Positions 47,885 to 56,666 of a stretch of DNA of 64,000 nt are shown here, piece by piece. Source of the stretch: Planomicrobium sp. Y74 (GTDB lineage Bacteria; Bacillota; Bacilli; Bacillales_A; Planococcaceae); contig NZ_RCWH01000002.1 in assembly GCF_003668635.1 (NCBI RefSeq), positions 186,001 to 250,000 of the forward strand, read 5' to 3'. The translations under genes were made by a program, and so were the position numbers. Under the pieces are notes generated by a model. It made no database searches. It was not told the DNA's origin and saw only the letters and a program-made list of their open reading frames with translations. Positions within the stretch are counted from its first letter, which is position 1. Every line of letters starts with the position of its first letter.

Positions 47885-48160
47885 ATGGAAACTTTAGTTG
47901 CTTTATCACCTTTACTTCTAATGTTCGTTTTGATGTGGTTCTTTATTATCCGCCCAGCGCAGAAGCGCCAGAAGGCTACGGCCAACATGCAGTCTGAATT
48001 GAGACGTGGCGATCGTATCGTTACGATCGGGGGACTTCACGGCACGATTGATGCTGTGGATGATGCAACGATCTACATCACAGTTGCGGACGGCACTCGT
48101 ATGCAATTCGAACGCCAGGCAATCGCCCGCGTTGTGGATCAGGCAAAAACGACAGTCTAA
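47885..48160 (+). CDS. yajC: Preprotein translocase subunit YajC
   Basis: 91 residues. One membrane helix (LSPLLLMFVLMWFFIIRPAQKRQK) and the YajC domain (LRRGDRIVTIGGLHGTIDAVDD). Associates with SecDF. GAAAGGGGG upstream. Order tgt-yajC is the normal one. Confidence 0.95.
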   Translation: METLVALSPLLLMFVLMWFFIIRPAQKRQKATANMQSELRRGDRIVTIGGLHGTIDAVDDATIYITVADGTRMQFERQAIARVVDQAKTTV

Positions 48161-48162
48161 GA

Positions 48163-48198
48163 AATCTTCGCCTTCGAACTGAAGGCGATTTTTTTTAG
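48163..48198 (+). terminator. Terminator after yajC
   Basis: CGCCTTC-GAACT-GAAGGCG followed by eight T. The stop codon is just upstream. Confidence 0.9.
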
Positions 48199-48293
48199 AG
48201 ATAATTCACGGATTGTTCAAATAAATTAAAAATATAAGTTGAAATAATGAAATAGTATTTATAAGCCGCTTCGGCGCTAGAGAAGTCTCTGGA

Positions 48294-48423
48294 GATATGG
48301 AGCAAAACAGCGAAGACGCCCAGGGGACCAAGTGAAGTGCTGAGATCCACTTAGGCGAAGGGAACCGAGCCCGAGTTAGCTCAGCGCGAGCCCCCAGGCA
48401 AGCGAGCTGTTTTGCAGAATATC
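48294..48423 (+). repeat. Interspersed element X, copy 5 (130 bp)
   Basis: Ends GATATGGAGCAAAACAGC and GCTGTTTTGCAGAATATC. The sequence follows copy 4 through almost its whole length with roughly one change in eight. The bases to its left (TATTTATAAGCCGCTTCGGC) match those to the left of the copy 4 region. It lies between yajC and comN, where B. subtilis has yrzE, yrbG and spoVB. Confidence 0.92.
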
Positions 48424-48474
48424 GGTTGCTAAGGACTATTAATTTAAATTATATAAAATAAAGAGGGAAAAACC

Positions 48475-48789
48475 ATGCCGAAATATACCGAGCAATATGA
48501 TGTCGTATTGCCATTCTTAAAAAGTAAATGTGAGGAATTCCAGTTTTCCGATTACGATACATTTACACCGGAAGATATTTGGCAATATTTGATTAAGAAG
48601 AAATGGCGCAAGAAAGATATCGGCGATATGCCGCTGCACGAAATGGTCAATGAAATCATGGAGATGAGGGCTTCGGAGTTTGTGGCTTATCATCAGATTG
48701 AAGGCTTTAAAGGAGACAATTGGTTTTCAGAAGGAAATTCCGAAGATCTGGAACAGCTGCTTCGGCCCACCCAGAAAAAACCAAAATGA
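48475..48789 (+). CDS. comN: Post-transcriptional regulator ComN-like
   Basis: 104 residues. The pattern YDTFTPEDIWQYLIKKKWRKKDIGDMPLHEMVNEIM fits ComN (YrzD), which in B. subtilis acts on comE mRNA and competence. Position before secDF is conserved. The region 48424-48474 supplies AGAGGGAAAA as ribosome site. Since no com DNA-uptake genes are in the window, the target here is unknown. Confidence 0.88.
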   Translation: MPKYTEQYDVVLPFLKSKCEEFQFSDYDTFTPEDIWQYLIKKKWRKKDIGDMPLHEMVNEIMEMRASEFVAYHQIEGFKGDNWFSEGNSEDLEQLLRPTQKKPK

Positions 48790-48791
48790 AT

Positions 48792-48820
48792 TTGACACGC
48801 TTTGATGCGTGTTTCATAAT
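48792..48820 (+). promoter_or_regulatory. Promoter of secDF with an internal inverted repeat
   Basis: TTGACA (48792-48797), 17-bp spacer, CATAAT (48815-48820). The spacer and the end of the -35 form an inverted repeat, ACACGC-TTTGAT-GCGTGT (48795-48812), which could be an operator or an early hairpin. Confidence 0.7.
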
Positions 48821-48860
48821 GAAGTTGCTGTGTTTTAGATAATGAGGAGGAACTATACAT

Positions 48861-51137
48861 ATGAAAGCAAGAGGTCGTATAATAGCCTTTTTCTTACTGG
48901 TCATTGTACTGTTAGGAATGATTGGCACCACAAGCTTACCGATAGCTAAAGACATTAAATTGGGACTGGATCTTCAAGGCGGTTTTGAAGTCCTTTATGA
49001 AGTCCAGCCTTTGGATGGTGGCCCTGAAATCACCAACGAAATATTATCTGATACGACCGATGCTTTGATGAACCGGATCAACGTTCTCGGTGTCAGCGAG
49101 CCTGTGATTCAGATAGAAGGCGACAATCGCATTCGCGTTCAGCTCGCTGGTATTGAAGACCAATCGGAGGCACGGGAATTATTATCAACGGAAGCGAACC
49201 TGACTTTCCGTGATGCAGATGATAATGTCGTACTGGATGGCTCAGATCTGAAAGAAGGTGGAGCGACTGGAACATTTGATGAAAATGGTCAGCCGATCGT
49301 ATCGCTGGAACTGAAAGATCCAGGCAAGTTCGCTGAAATTACAGGCGAAATTTCGCAGCGTCCTCCTGGGGAAAACGTCCTTGTCATTTGGCTCGACTTT
49401 GAAGAAGGCGAGGATTCTTACCAGGAAGAACGGATGGAGGCAGATCCTAAATTCGTTTCTGATCCAAGAGTAAGTCAGCGGATCAACAGTCCGAGTGTTC
49501 AAATTGAAGGTAATTTCACTGTTGAAGAAACACAGAACCTAGCGGGTATTCTGAATGCGGGTGCATTGCCTGTCGAATTAACGGAAATTTACTCGACGTC
49601 TGTAGGTGCACAGTTCGGGGAAGAAGCTTTGGATAAAACGACCTTTGCCGCTGCAATCGGTATTGGCCTCGTGTTATTGTTCATGCTTGTCTTCTATCGT
49701 TTCCCTGGGGTTATTGCTTTCATTACTTTGTCGGTGTATGTCTACTTGATCCTATTGATATTTGTATGGATCGGTGGGGTACTGACTTTGCCGGGTATCG
49801 CAGCAATCATGCTCGGTGTCGGTATGGCAGTTGATGCCAATATCATCACTTACGAGCGGATCCGCGAGGAAATGCGGACAGGCAAATCCGTTAAGGATTC
49901 GTTCCGCATCGGTGCACGTTCATCGTTCTCGGCTATCATTGATGCCAACGTAACGACGCTTCTTGCGGCAGCTGTATTGTTCTATTTCGGTACAAGTTCT
50001 GTTAAAGGATTTGCGACTTTATTGATCATTTCAATTCTTGCCAGCTTTATCACAGCGGTTTGGGGATCACGTCTATTGCTTGGGCTTTGGGTCCACAGTG
50101 GATTCCTCGATAGCAAATTCGGCTGGTTCGGTTTGAAACCCGATAAGATCCATAAACCATCTGAAGAGAAAGAGATTACGGATTTAAGTACACCGTTCGA
50201 CCGTTATGATTTTGCCGGCAACCGCAATAAATTCTTTGCGGCTTCACTGGCTTTGATTGCGGCGGGAGCAATTGTGCTTGGCTTGTTCCAGTTGAATCTC
50301 GGAATTGACTTCTCCGGAGGTACACGGGTTGAAGTAACTGCTGATTCGGCGCTCACCCAACAGGGAGTTGAAGAGTTCCTCGAAGAGGCGGGTTACCCTT
50401 CGGATGACGTGGTTATTTCCGGAGACCAATCCGATATCGGCGTTGCCCGTTATACGGATGACTTCTCACAGGATCAAATCGACGAATTAACACAGGCAGC
50501 GATGGATGAGTACGGACAGAGACCAAACGTCTCCACTGTTTCGAATCAGGTTGCCATCGAGCTTGCTGAAAACGCGTTGTATGCATTGGCGATTGCCGCT
50601 CTTGGTATTATCATCTATGTAGCTTTCCGTTTCGAATGGCGTATGGGTGTTGCTTCCATTGTGGCATTGCTGCACGATACGTTCTTCATCGTAGCGGTAT
50701 TCAGTCTATTGCGTTTGGAAGTAGACCTCACATTTATCGCGGCGGTTCTGACGATTGTCGGTTATTCGATAAACGATACGATTGTAACGTTTGACCGGAT
50801 CCGTGAAAATATGAAACGGATGAAGAAAATCGAGACAGTCGAACAATTGGAGAACGTTGTCAACGTTTCCTTGCGCCAGACGCTTGTCCGTTCGGTCAAT
50901 ACCGTTATGACGGTTGTGCTGGTTGTTCTTGCGCTTCTGATTTTCGGTGCACCTTCCATCACGAACTTTTCGATTGCATTATTGATCGGTTTGATTGCCG
51001 GAACTTATTCATCCATCTTCATCGCAGCACAGTTGTGGTTAGTGCTTAAGAAGAAGGAACTGAATAAAAAAGGCCCGATCGATGTAGAGAAGAAAGAACA
51101 GGAAAGCAAATGGGGTTCTGACGAGCCTGTCGTTTAA
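48861..51137 (+). CDS. secDF: Protein-export membrane protein SecDF (fused)
   Basis: 758 residues, SecD and SecF in one chain as in Bacillus. SecD part: DIKLGLDLQGGFEVLYEV, a P1 ectodomain, and GVGMAVDANIITYERIREEM. SecF part: GIDFSGGTRVEV and VGYSINDTIVTFDRIRENM. Twelve membrane helices expected. Uses the proton gradient to pull proteins across the membrane. GAGGAGGA upstream. Confidence 0.97.
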   Translation: MKARGRIIAFFLLVIVLLGMIGTTSLPIAKDIKLGLDLQGGFEVLYEVQPLDGGPEITNEILSDTTDALMNRINVLGVSEPVIQIEGDNRIRVQLAGIEDQSEARELLSTEANLTFRDADDNVVLDGSDLKEGGATGTFDENGQPIVSLELKDPGKFAEITGEISQRPPGENVLVIWLDFEEGEDSYQEERMEADPKFVSDPRVSQRINSPSVQIEGNFTVEETQNLAGILNAGALPVELTEIYSTSVGAQFGEEALDKTTFAAAIGIGLVLLFMLVFYRFPGVIAFITLSVYVYLILLIFVWIGGVLTLPGIAAIMLGVGMAVDANIITYERIREEMRTGKSVKDSFRIGARSSFSAIIDANVTTLLAAAVLFYFGTSSVKGFATLLIISILASFITAVWGSRLLLGLWVHSGFLDSKFGWFGLKPDKIHKPSEEKEITDLSTPFDRYDFAGNRNKFFAASLALIAAGAIVLGLFQLNLGIDFSGGTRVEVTADSALTQQGVEEFLEEAGYPSDDVVISGDQSDIGVARYTDDFSQDQIDELTQAAMDEYGQRPNVSTVSNQVAIELAENALYALAIAALGIIIYVAFRFEWRMGVASIVALLHDTFFIVAVFSLLRLEVDLTFIAAVLTIVGYSINDTIVTFDRIRENMKRMKKIETVEQLENVVNVSLRQTLVRSVNTVMTVVLVVLALLIFGAPSITNFSIALLIGLIAGTYSSIFIAAQLWLVLKKKELNKKGPIDVEKKEQESKWGSDEPVV

Positions 51138-51151
51138 TAAGTTTATAAAGG

Positions 51152-51196
51152 AAATGGAACAGGGTATAGTAAAAATGACCCTGTTCCATTTTTTAT
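51152..51196 (+). terminator. Terminator after secDF
   Basis: AAATGGAACAGGGT pairs with ACCCTGTTCCATTT, then T. Confidence 0.9.
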
Positions 51197-51218
51197 ATTC
51201 AGAAAGGAGTTGTACGGT

Positions 51219-51608
51219 TTGAAAATACAATGGCTATTACTGATCGCACTTATTTTTGCAGTTATCATCGCAGCCTTTGCAGTCGTCAACGTCGACGCTG
51301 TACCAGTCAATTATATTTTCGGAGAAGCTGAATTTCCACTGATCCTGGTCATTCTGGCTTCTGCGCTGCTCGGGTTCCTGTTGAGCGGAGTGGTTGCGCT
51401 GGCGCGCGGTTACACGCTACAGCGCAAAGTGAAATCTTTGCAGAAGGAAATGGCGGTAAAGGAATCATTGATTGCCACGCAGCAAAACGAAATCGCCGAG
51501 TACCAGAAAGCAGGCGTCTCCCCGGATGCGCAGGTCGTCACGAGCGACGAAGTGACACGGGATAATCGTGTTGAAAACTATGAAGAAAAACCACGGAATA
51601 ATTATTAA
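51219..51608 (+). CDS. LapA-domain membrane protein (YrvD-like)
   Basis: 129 residues. Two membrane helices in a LapA domain (LLLIALIFAVIIAAFAVVNVDAVPVNYIFGE and ILVILASALLGFLLSG), then a coiled coil and a charged tail. LapA relates to envelope lipid and LPS assembly in Gram-negatives; here function is unknown. TTG 51219 with AAAGGAG upstream. It matches yrvD of B. subtilis by position. Confidence 0.82.
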   Translation: MKIQWLLLIALIFAVIIAAFAVVNVDAVPVNYIFGEAEFPLILVILASALLGFLLSGVVALARGYTLQRKVKSLQKEMAVKESLIATQQNEIAEYQKAGVSPDAQVVTSDEVTRDNRVENYEEKPRNNY

Positions 51609-51611
51609 ACA

Positions 51612-51646
51612 AGAAACCTTTCGGCAATTGCGCCGAAAGGTTTTTG
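51612..51646 (+). terminator. Terminator after the LapA-like gene
   Basis: GAAACCTTTCGGC pairs with GCCGAAAGGTTTT, with loop AATTGC. TATAAT at 51664-51669, shortly after, is a likely -10 of recJ. Confidence 0.88.
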
Positions 51647-51692
51647 TCTGCCGTATTTTCTTGTATAATGAATCAGTGAGGAAGTGACTGAT

Positions 51693-54035
51693 ATGATAGA
51701 ATCCAAAAAAAGATGGCGTTTAACAGAGCCTGAAGAGCAGGCAGTCCGGGACATCCAACAGGAATTATCCCTTTCTTCTGTGCTGGCGAAAATCCTCGTG
51801 ACCCGGGGTATCCGTACGGCGGAAGAAGCGCGCGCATTTATGGTGACGGACGTTTCGGCCATACATAATCCTTATTTGATGAAAGACATGGACATCGCAG
51901 TGGAGCGTATCCGCAGAGCTGTCGATAACCAGGAAAAAATAATCGTATATGGAGATTATGACGCGGATGGTGTAACCAGCACCGCCGTCATGATGACCGT
52001 TTTGCAGGATTTGGGAGCGGATGTTTCATTCATGATCCCAAACCGTTTTAAACATGGCTACGGCCCGAATAAAGAATTGTTCCAGCAGGCATATGATAAA
52101 GGCGCGAAATTGATTGTCACGGTCGATAACGGAATTTCCGGCATCGAACAGGTGGATTTCGCGGTCGGACTTGGCATGGACGTAATCATCAGTGACCATC
52201 ACGATATCGGTGAAACCATGCCGAATGCATTGGCGATTGTCCACCCGCGTCATCCGGAAGGGAAGTATCCGTTCGGCGAATTGGCGGGAGTCGGTGTGGC
52301 ATTTAAAATGGCGCATGCATTATACGAAGAAATGCCGGACCATCTGCTTGAGCTTGTGGCAATCGGAACCATTGCTGACCTTGTACCGATGCACGGGGAA
52401 AACCGTATTTTTGTAAAAGAAGGTTTGCAGGCATTGCGCGATACGCCGCGTCCGGCGATTGAGGCTCTCGCAGAAGTCGCAGGCGTAAAGCAGGAAGAAA
52501 TCAATGAAGAAACTATCGGCTTCATGTTCGGTCCACGGATTAATGCAATCGGCCGGCTGCAGGATGCAGATCCGGCAGTGGATATGCTGCTGACGGAAGA
52601 TGCGGCTCAGGCGCGTTCTTTGGCGGACGGACTTGATGTACTGAATAAAGAGCGGCAGGCGATCGTCAAGCAAATTGCGGACGAAGCGACAGCACAAGTA
52701 GAGTCGCATTATCCGGACGGACCACCGCATGTCATCATCGTTGAACAGGAAGGCTGGAATCCAGGAGTTGTCGGAATTGTGGCGTCCAAATTGGTTGAGA
52801 AATACTACCGTCCGACCATCGTACTTTCATTGGATCCGGAGACGGGCAAAGCGAAGGGATCGGCGCGCAGCATCGAAGGTTTCCACCTTTATAACGAATT
52901 GGCGGAGAACCGCGATATTCTGCCTGCATTCGGGGGGCACCCGATGGCAGCGGGTATGACGCTTGAAGCTGCAAATGTGGCAGAGCTCCGCAGCCGTTTG
53001 AACAAACAGGCGGAAGCTTGTCTGACAAGTGAAGACCTGGTGCCGGTTGTTGATATCGATATTCCGGTTCAGCTGGAGGAAATAGATACCGATACGATCG
53101 AATCCATGCGTTATCTTGCTCCATTCGGCATGGGCTTTGCCAAACCGAAATTTTATATCAAAGGCGTCAAAGTGGCAGCTATACGTAAAATCGGCGCTGC
53201 GCAGAACCATTTGAAAGTCGAGCTTGCTTCAGGAGGTTCAACACTGGATGCTGTCGGATTCGGGATTGGTGAAATCGGTGATCAATTGACGCCGGATGTG
53301 TTGATCGACGTTATCGGCGATCTTCAAATCAATGAATGGAATGGCCGCAAAAAAGCACAGATGCTGATTGAAGATATCCGGACCGATCAATGGCAGCTTT
53401 TTGATATCCGTGGCATCCGTCAAGTGTCCCGCTGGTCGAAGCTGATTCCGGAAAAAGACCAGGTCTATCTGGCGTTTAATCCTGAAACTGTGGCGGTTTT
53501 CAAAACTTTGATACCGCATCCGATCTATGCTGTTGAATCGATTGAAGAGCTGGCAGGGGAAAAGCATCATCTCGTGCTGCTGGATCTGCCTGAATCGGAA
53601 GAACAATTGGAGGAAGTGCTGAAGAGGCTGACTCCTAAGCGGATTTACGCGCATTTCTATGCGAAGGAATCACAGTATTTTGAGCAGATTCCAACACGTG
53701 ATCAGTTTAAATGGCTGTTTGCTTTCATTAAAAAACGGGGAACTTTTGACTTCAAGAAGCATTGTGATGAACTGGCAAAGCATAAAGGATGGACACGTGA
53801 TTCTTTATTTTTCATGTTGCAGGTGTTTTTTGAACTCGGTTTTGTTACACTTAACAATGGACTTACTGAGATTGCAGAATCTCCAGGCAAACGTGATTTG
53901 GCCGAAGCGCCGAGCTACAAGAAACGTGAACAGCAGATTGCCCTGGAACAGAAGCTTCTGTATGCATCTTATCGAGACTTAAAAGAGTGGTTCGACGCGA
54001 AAGTGTCTGCCAAGGAGGAACAGGTATGGATTTAA
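51693..54035 (+). CDS. recJ: Single-stranded-DNA exonuclease RecJ
   Basis: 780 residues. DHH motifs: [34 protein letters not shown]; then DHHA1 ([37 protein letters not shown]), an OB domain, and a Firmicutes C-terminal extension. 5' to 3' exonuclease in recombination and mismatch repair. ATG 51693 with GTGAGGAAG upstream; GTG 51684 possible. Overlaps apt by 10 bases. Confidence 0.96.
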   Translation: MIESKKRWRLTEPEEQAVRDIQQELSLSSVLAKILVTRGIRTAEEARAFMVTDVSAIHNPYLMKDMDIAVERIRRAVDNQEKIIVYGDYDADGVTSTAVMMTVLQDLGADVSFMIPNRFKHGYGPNKELFQQAYDKGAKLIVTVDNGISGIEQVDFAVGLGMDVIISDHHDIGETMPNALAIVHPRHPEGKYPFGELAGVGVAFKMAHALYEEMPDHLLELVAIGTIADLVPMHGENRIFVKEGLQALRDTPRPAIEALAEVAGVKQEEINEETIGFMFGPRINAIGRLQDADPAVDMLLTEDAAQARSLADGLDVLNKERQAIVKQIADEATAQVESHYPDGPPHVIIVEQEGWNPGVVGIVASKLVEKYYRPTIVLSLDPETGKAKGSARSIEGFHLYNELAENRDILPAFGGHPMAAGMTLEAANVAELRSRLNKQAEACLTSEDLVPVVDIDIPVQLEEIDTDTIESMRYLAPFGMGFAKPKFYIKGVKVAAIRKIGAAQNHLKVELASGGSTLDAVGFGIGEIGDQLTPDVLIDVIGDLQINEWNGRKKAQMLIEDIRTDQWQLFDIRGIRQVSRWSKLIPEKDQVYLAFNPETVAVFKTLIPHPIYAVESIEELAGEKHHLVLLDLPESEEQLEEVLKRLTPKRIYAHFYAKESQYFEQIPTRDQFKWLFAFIKKRGTFDFKKHCDELAKHKGWTRDSLFFMLQVFFELGFVTLNNGLTEIAESPGKRDLAEAPSYKKREQQIALEQKLLYASYRDLKEWFDAKVSAKEEQVWI

Positions 54036-54538
54036 AAGAGTATATTACAATTGTTGAAGACTGGCCGAAACCGGGAATCCGTTTCAAGGACATTACTTCT
54101 TTGATGGATAATGGTGCTGCCTATAAATACGCAACTGACCAGATCGTCGAGTATGCAAAGCAAGTGGAGGCTGACATCATCGTTGGGCCGGAAGCCCGCG
54201 GTTTCATCATCGGCTGCCCGGTTGCTTATGCACTCGGACTCGGTTTTGCCCCTGTCCGCAAAGAAGGCAAATTGCCACGTGAAGTGATTCGCGCGGAATA
54301 CGGCCTTGAATACGGCAAAGATGTTTTGACGATGCACAAAGATGCCATCAAACCGGGACAGCGCGTCCTGATTACTGATGACCTTTTAGCGACAGGCGGA
54401 ACAATCGAAGCGACAATCAACCTTGTCGAACAGCTTGGCGGAATCGTTGCCGGCTGTGCATTCCTGATCGAATTGACATACCTCGACGGCCGCGACAAAC
54501 TCGAAGGCTACGAAGTCTGTACCTTATTGCAATACTAA
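54026..54538 (+). CDS. apt: Adenine phosphoribosyltransferase
   Basis: 170 residues. Salvages adenine to AMP. The PRPP motif [16 protein letters not shown] and the adenine loop [18 protein letters not shown] are intact. ATG 54026 with AAGGAGGAA upstream. The recJ-apt-relA order is kept except for the inserted gene after apt. Confidence 0.97.
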   Translation: MDLKEYITIVEDWPKPGIRFKDITSLMDNGAAYKYATDQIVEYAKQVEADIIVGPEARGFIIGCPVAYALGLGFAPVRKEGKLPREVIRAEYGLEYGKDVLTMHKDAIKPGQRVLITDDLLATGGTIEATINLVEQLGGIVAGCAFLIELTYLDGRDKLEGYEVCTLLQY

Positions 54539-54552
54539 TTGAAAAATGGAGA

Positions 54553-54593
54553 CAGCCCGGAACGCATGATGCGTTTTGGGCTGTTTTTTTGTT
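54553..54593 (+). terminator. Terminator after apt
   Basis: ACAGCCCGGAACGC pairs with GCGTTTTGGGCTGT around ATGAT, followed by seven T. It breaks the usual apt-relA continuity. Confidence 0.9.
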
Positions 54594-54610
54594 GTGGGAA
54601 ATAGAAACGA

Positions 54611-54625
54611 GGCCATATTAGCTGG
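54611..54625. repeat. 15-bp sequence shared in inverted orientation with 10764-10778
   Basis: GGCCATATTAGCTGG is the exact reverse complement of the copy beside arrays B/B2. Confidence 0.6.
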
Positions 54626-54680
54626 ATATTTTTTCTTTATTTTTTCATAGGTCTAGCCAAATCAGCTGCGAGTGGAATTT

Positions 54681-54775
54681 ATGTGCGCAAAACGAGATTT
54701 ATGTGCGGAGAATGAGATTTATGTTCGCAAAACAGGATTTGTGTGCGGAAAACCATGCTTTATGCTCAACTTAAT
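54681..54775. repeat. 20-bp phased array F, core ATTTATGTGCGCAAAA
   Basis: ATGTGCG-type cores start at 54681, 54701, 54721 and 54741, steps exactly 20, with a fifth weak copy at 54762 (step 21). It lies between the apt terminator and the beta-helix gene. Confidence 0.87.
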
Positions 54776-54899
54776 ACTAATCTGATATTTCAATAAGTGG
54801 TTTTATAAGAATAAAACATTGGAGATTATTTATGTTAAATATTTCCGAGGTAAGTTGAGAGTTTTATTTCAAATTAGATAACACAAACATCCCCATGAT

Positions 54900-54920
54900 T
54901 TTTTTATTCCTCATCGGGTA
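54900..54920 (+). promoter_or_regulatory. Possible SigB-type promoter of the beta-helix gene
   Basis: GGGTAT about 40 bases before the start matches the SigB -10. The -35 (GATTTT about 13 bases upstream) is a poor match to GTTTAA. Confidence 0.3.
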
Positions 54921-54955
54921 TGGAAAGAAAAAGCGATTAGTAAAGAGGTGCAACT

Positions 54956-56503
54956 ATGCTGAAATGGGATGACAATCATTATCCATCAAATAATGCGCGG
55001 CTGATTGACATGCTGCTAGAGACAGAAGATACTGCGCTTAAAGAAATCACCGAAGAAACACAGCAGCTGTTCGACCAAATCAGAAAGCCGGTAAAGCCGC
55101 AAACAACAACGCGTAAAAAAACGCTCCAGGAAAAGTTCTGGTCATTAATTTCGATCGACTCGACAATCGATGACAACAAAGAAATCGGCTTTCAAACAGA
55201 AGAAAACAATATCTTTCCTTATTGGAAAAAGGAACTCGACCGCCAATACGACCGCCTGCTGAAAGTAACCGGCAATTACATATCAGTAACTCAATTCGGC
55301 GCACGGGGCAACGGCCGGTCCGATTCGACCGCCGCATTCAAGAAAGCGTTCGGCAACGGCGGCAAAAAAGTTTTCGTGCCGGAAGGAGTTTATATTGTGA
55401 AGGGCTTGAAGCTGCCTTCCTGGACACGATTAGTCGGCGCCGGCAAAGGCAAGACGGTGATCCGCCTGCACGATGATGCGCCAAGACGCAGAACGCTTCT
55501 TACAAATAAAAATCCGATTAGCGGCAACCGCAATATTTCAGTGGAGGGGCTAACGCTGGATTGGAATATCGAACGGTTGAATCATACGCAAAAATCAGCA
55601 ACCGGCAATAATTTCTCCAGCTGCCTGACGTTCGCGAATGTCCAGAACGGCTGGGTGAAAAATATTGAAGCTATCAATCCGGGGCTTCATTGTTTTGACA
55701 TTTCATCTTCTTTCTATAGTTACGCAGGGGACGGGACCAGGGCAAAAGGAGGCAGCAAATATATCTGGCTCGACCAGGTCACCGGTTACGGTTTCGGGGA
55801 CGATGGGGTGACGACGCATCACAGTGATTACATCTTCATTTCAAACAGCCATTTTCACGATCCAGGCGGTCGTTCCCATAAGGAAGGCTTCTCCAATTCG
55901 AACGGCTTTGAAATTGATGACGGCTCCCGCCATGTCTGGCTGGCCAATAATTCAAGCGCGCGTTGTTTCGGCGGAGTCGAGATTAAAGCCCATGCCACTT
56001 CTTCTGCTGCAGCCGGCGTACACATTTCAGGCCATCTGTCCGTGAGTGATAATAGGGCGTTCAATTTCCGCCATATCGGACATCACCATGCGGAAGATGA
56101 TGAGTCGAAATCAGCGTTCACAATAACAGCGCAGAAACTGGTGGCCATTCATCCGGTCCGCACTGATCTGTATAAGAATTCGTCGCCCCGCGCCTTGGTG
56201 ATATCGGGTTACCGGAATGTCGCGGTCAACCGCTTTTTATTCGCAGGGGATCCGGATTACGATTACCGGGGCGAGACGGCGGCTTCGGTTCAATTCCGTG
56301 CAGGCAATGTGGCGCTGGCAAATGGGCGTATTCAAGGTTTCAAAAGCGCGAAAACTGACTTAACGATTGCTTCCGGTGAAAAGAATGTCCGGAATGTGTT
56401 GGTGCAATATATTCATTCTTATAAATCGGCACCCGAGATGTTGGACCTAGGCAATGATGATTCGACGGTTCAAATAAACAATATTTTGCGGGTGGAAACA
56501 TAA
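54956..56503 (+). CDS. Right-handed beta-helix protein, pectate-lyase/tailspike-like
   Basis: 515 residues. After ~105 charged helical residues comes a Pectate_lyase_3 start, ISVTQFGARGNGRSDSTAAFKKAF and FVPEGVYIVKGLKLPS, as in glycosyl hydrolase family 28-like and phage appendage proteins. Beta-helix repeats follow (GYGFGDDGVTTHHSDYIFISNSHFHDPGG; DDGSRHVWLANNSSARCFGGVEIKAHATS). No signal peptide or membrane anchor is visible. AAAGAGGTG upstream. It may cut a wall or capsule glycan, or be a domesticated tailspike; exact activity unknown. It interrupts the apt-relA neighbourhood. Confidence 0.75.
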   Translation: MLKWDDNHYPSNNARLIDMLLETEDTALKEITEETQQLFDQIRKPVKPQTTTRKKTLQEKFWSLISIDSTIDDNKEIGFQTEENNIFPYWKKELDRQYDRLLKVTGNYISVTQFGARGNGRSDSTAAFKKAFGNGGKKVFVPEGVYIVKGLKLPSWTRLVGAGKGKTVIRLHDDAPRRRTLLTNKNPISGNRNISVEGLTLDWNIERLNHTQKSATGNNFSSCLTFANVQNGWVKNIEAINPGLHCFDISSSFYSYAGDGTRAKGGSKYIWLDQVTGYGFGDDGVTTHHSDYIFISNSHFHDPGGRSHKEGFSNSNGFEIDDGSRHVWLANNSSARCFGGVEIKAHATSSAAAGVHISGHLSVSDNRAFNFRHIGHHHAEDDESKSAFTITAQKLVAIHPVRTDLYKNSSPRALVISGYRNVAVNRFLFAGDPDYDYRGETAASVQFRAGNVALANGRIQGFKSAKTDLTIASGEKNVRNVLVQYIHSYKSAPEMLDLGNDDSTVQINNILRVET

Positions 56504-56592
56504 TCTTTGTAAAACATCTCTATTAATCGGTGACAAGTTTTCCAGTTCCTGTGAAAATATGGGGTTTAATATCTTTCTTCAGTTAGCCAAGC

Positions 56593-56622
56593 TTTACAAT
56601 TAGCCCCATTGTTTTCTATAAT
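56593..56622 (+). promoter_or_regulatory. Promoter of relA
   Basis: TTTACA (56593-56598), 18-bp spacer, perfect TATAAT (56617-56622). Confidence 0.78.
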
Positions 56623-56666
56623 ATGTAGATATACTTTTCGAAAAAAGAGGAGCAAGGTGGGCAATT

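Noticed and set aside
54956-56503. Prophage remnant
   Set aside because: Only one phage-like gene is present; no integrase, attachment-site repeat or other phage genes lie nearby.
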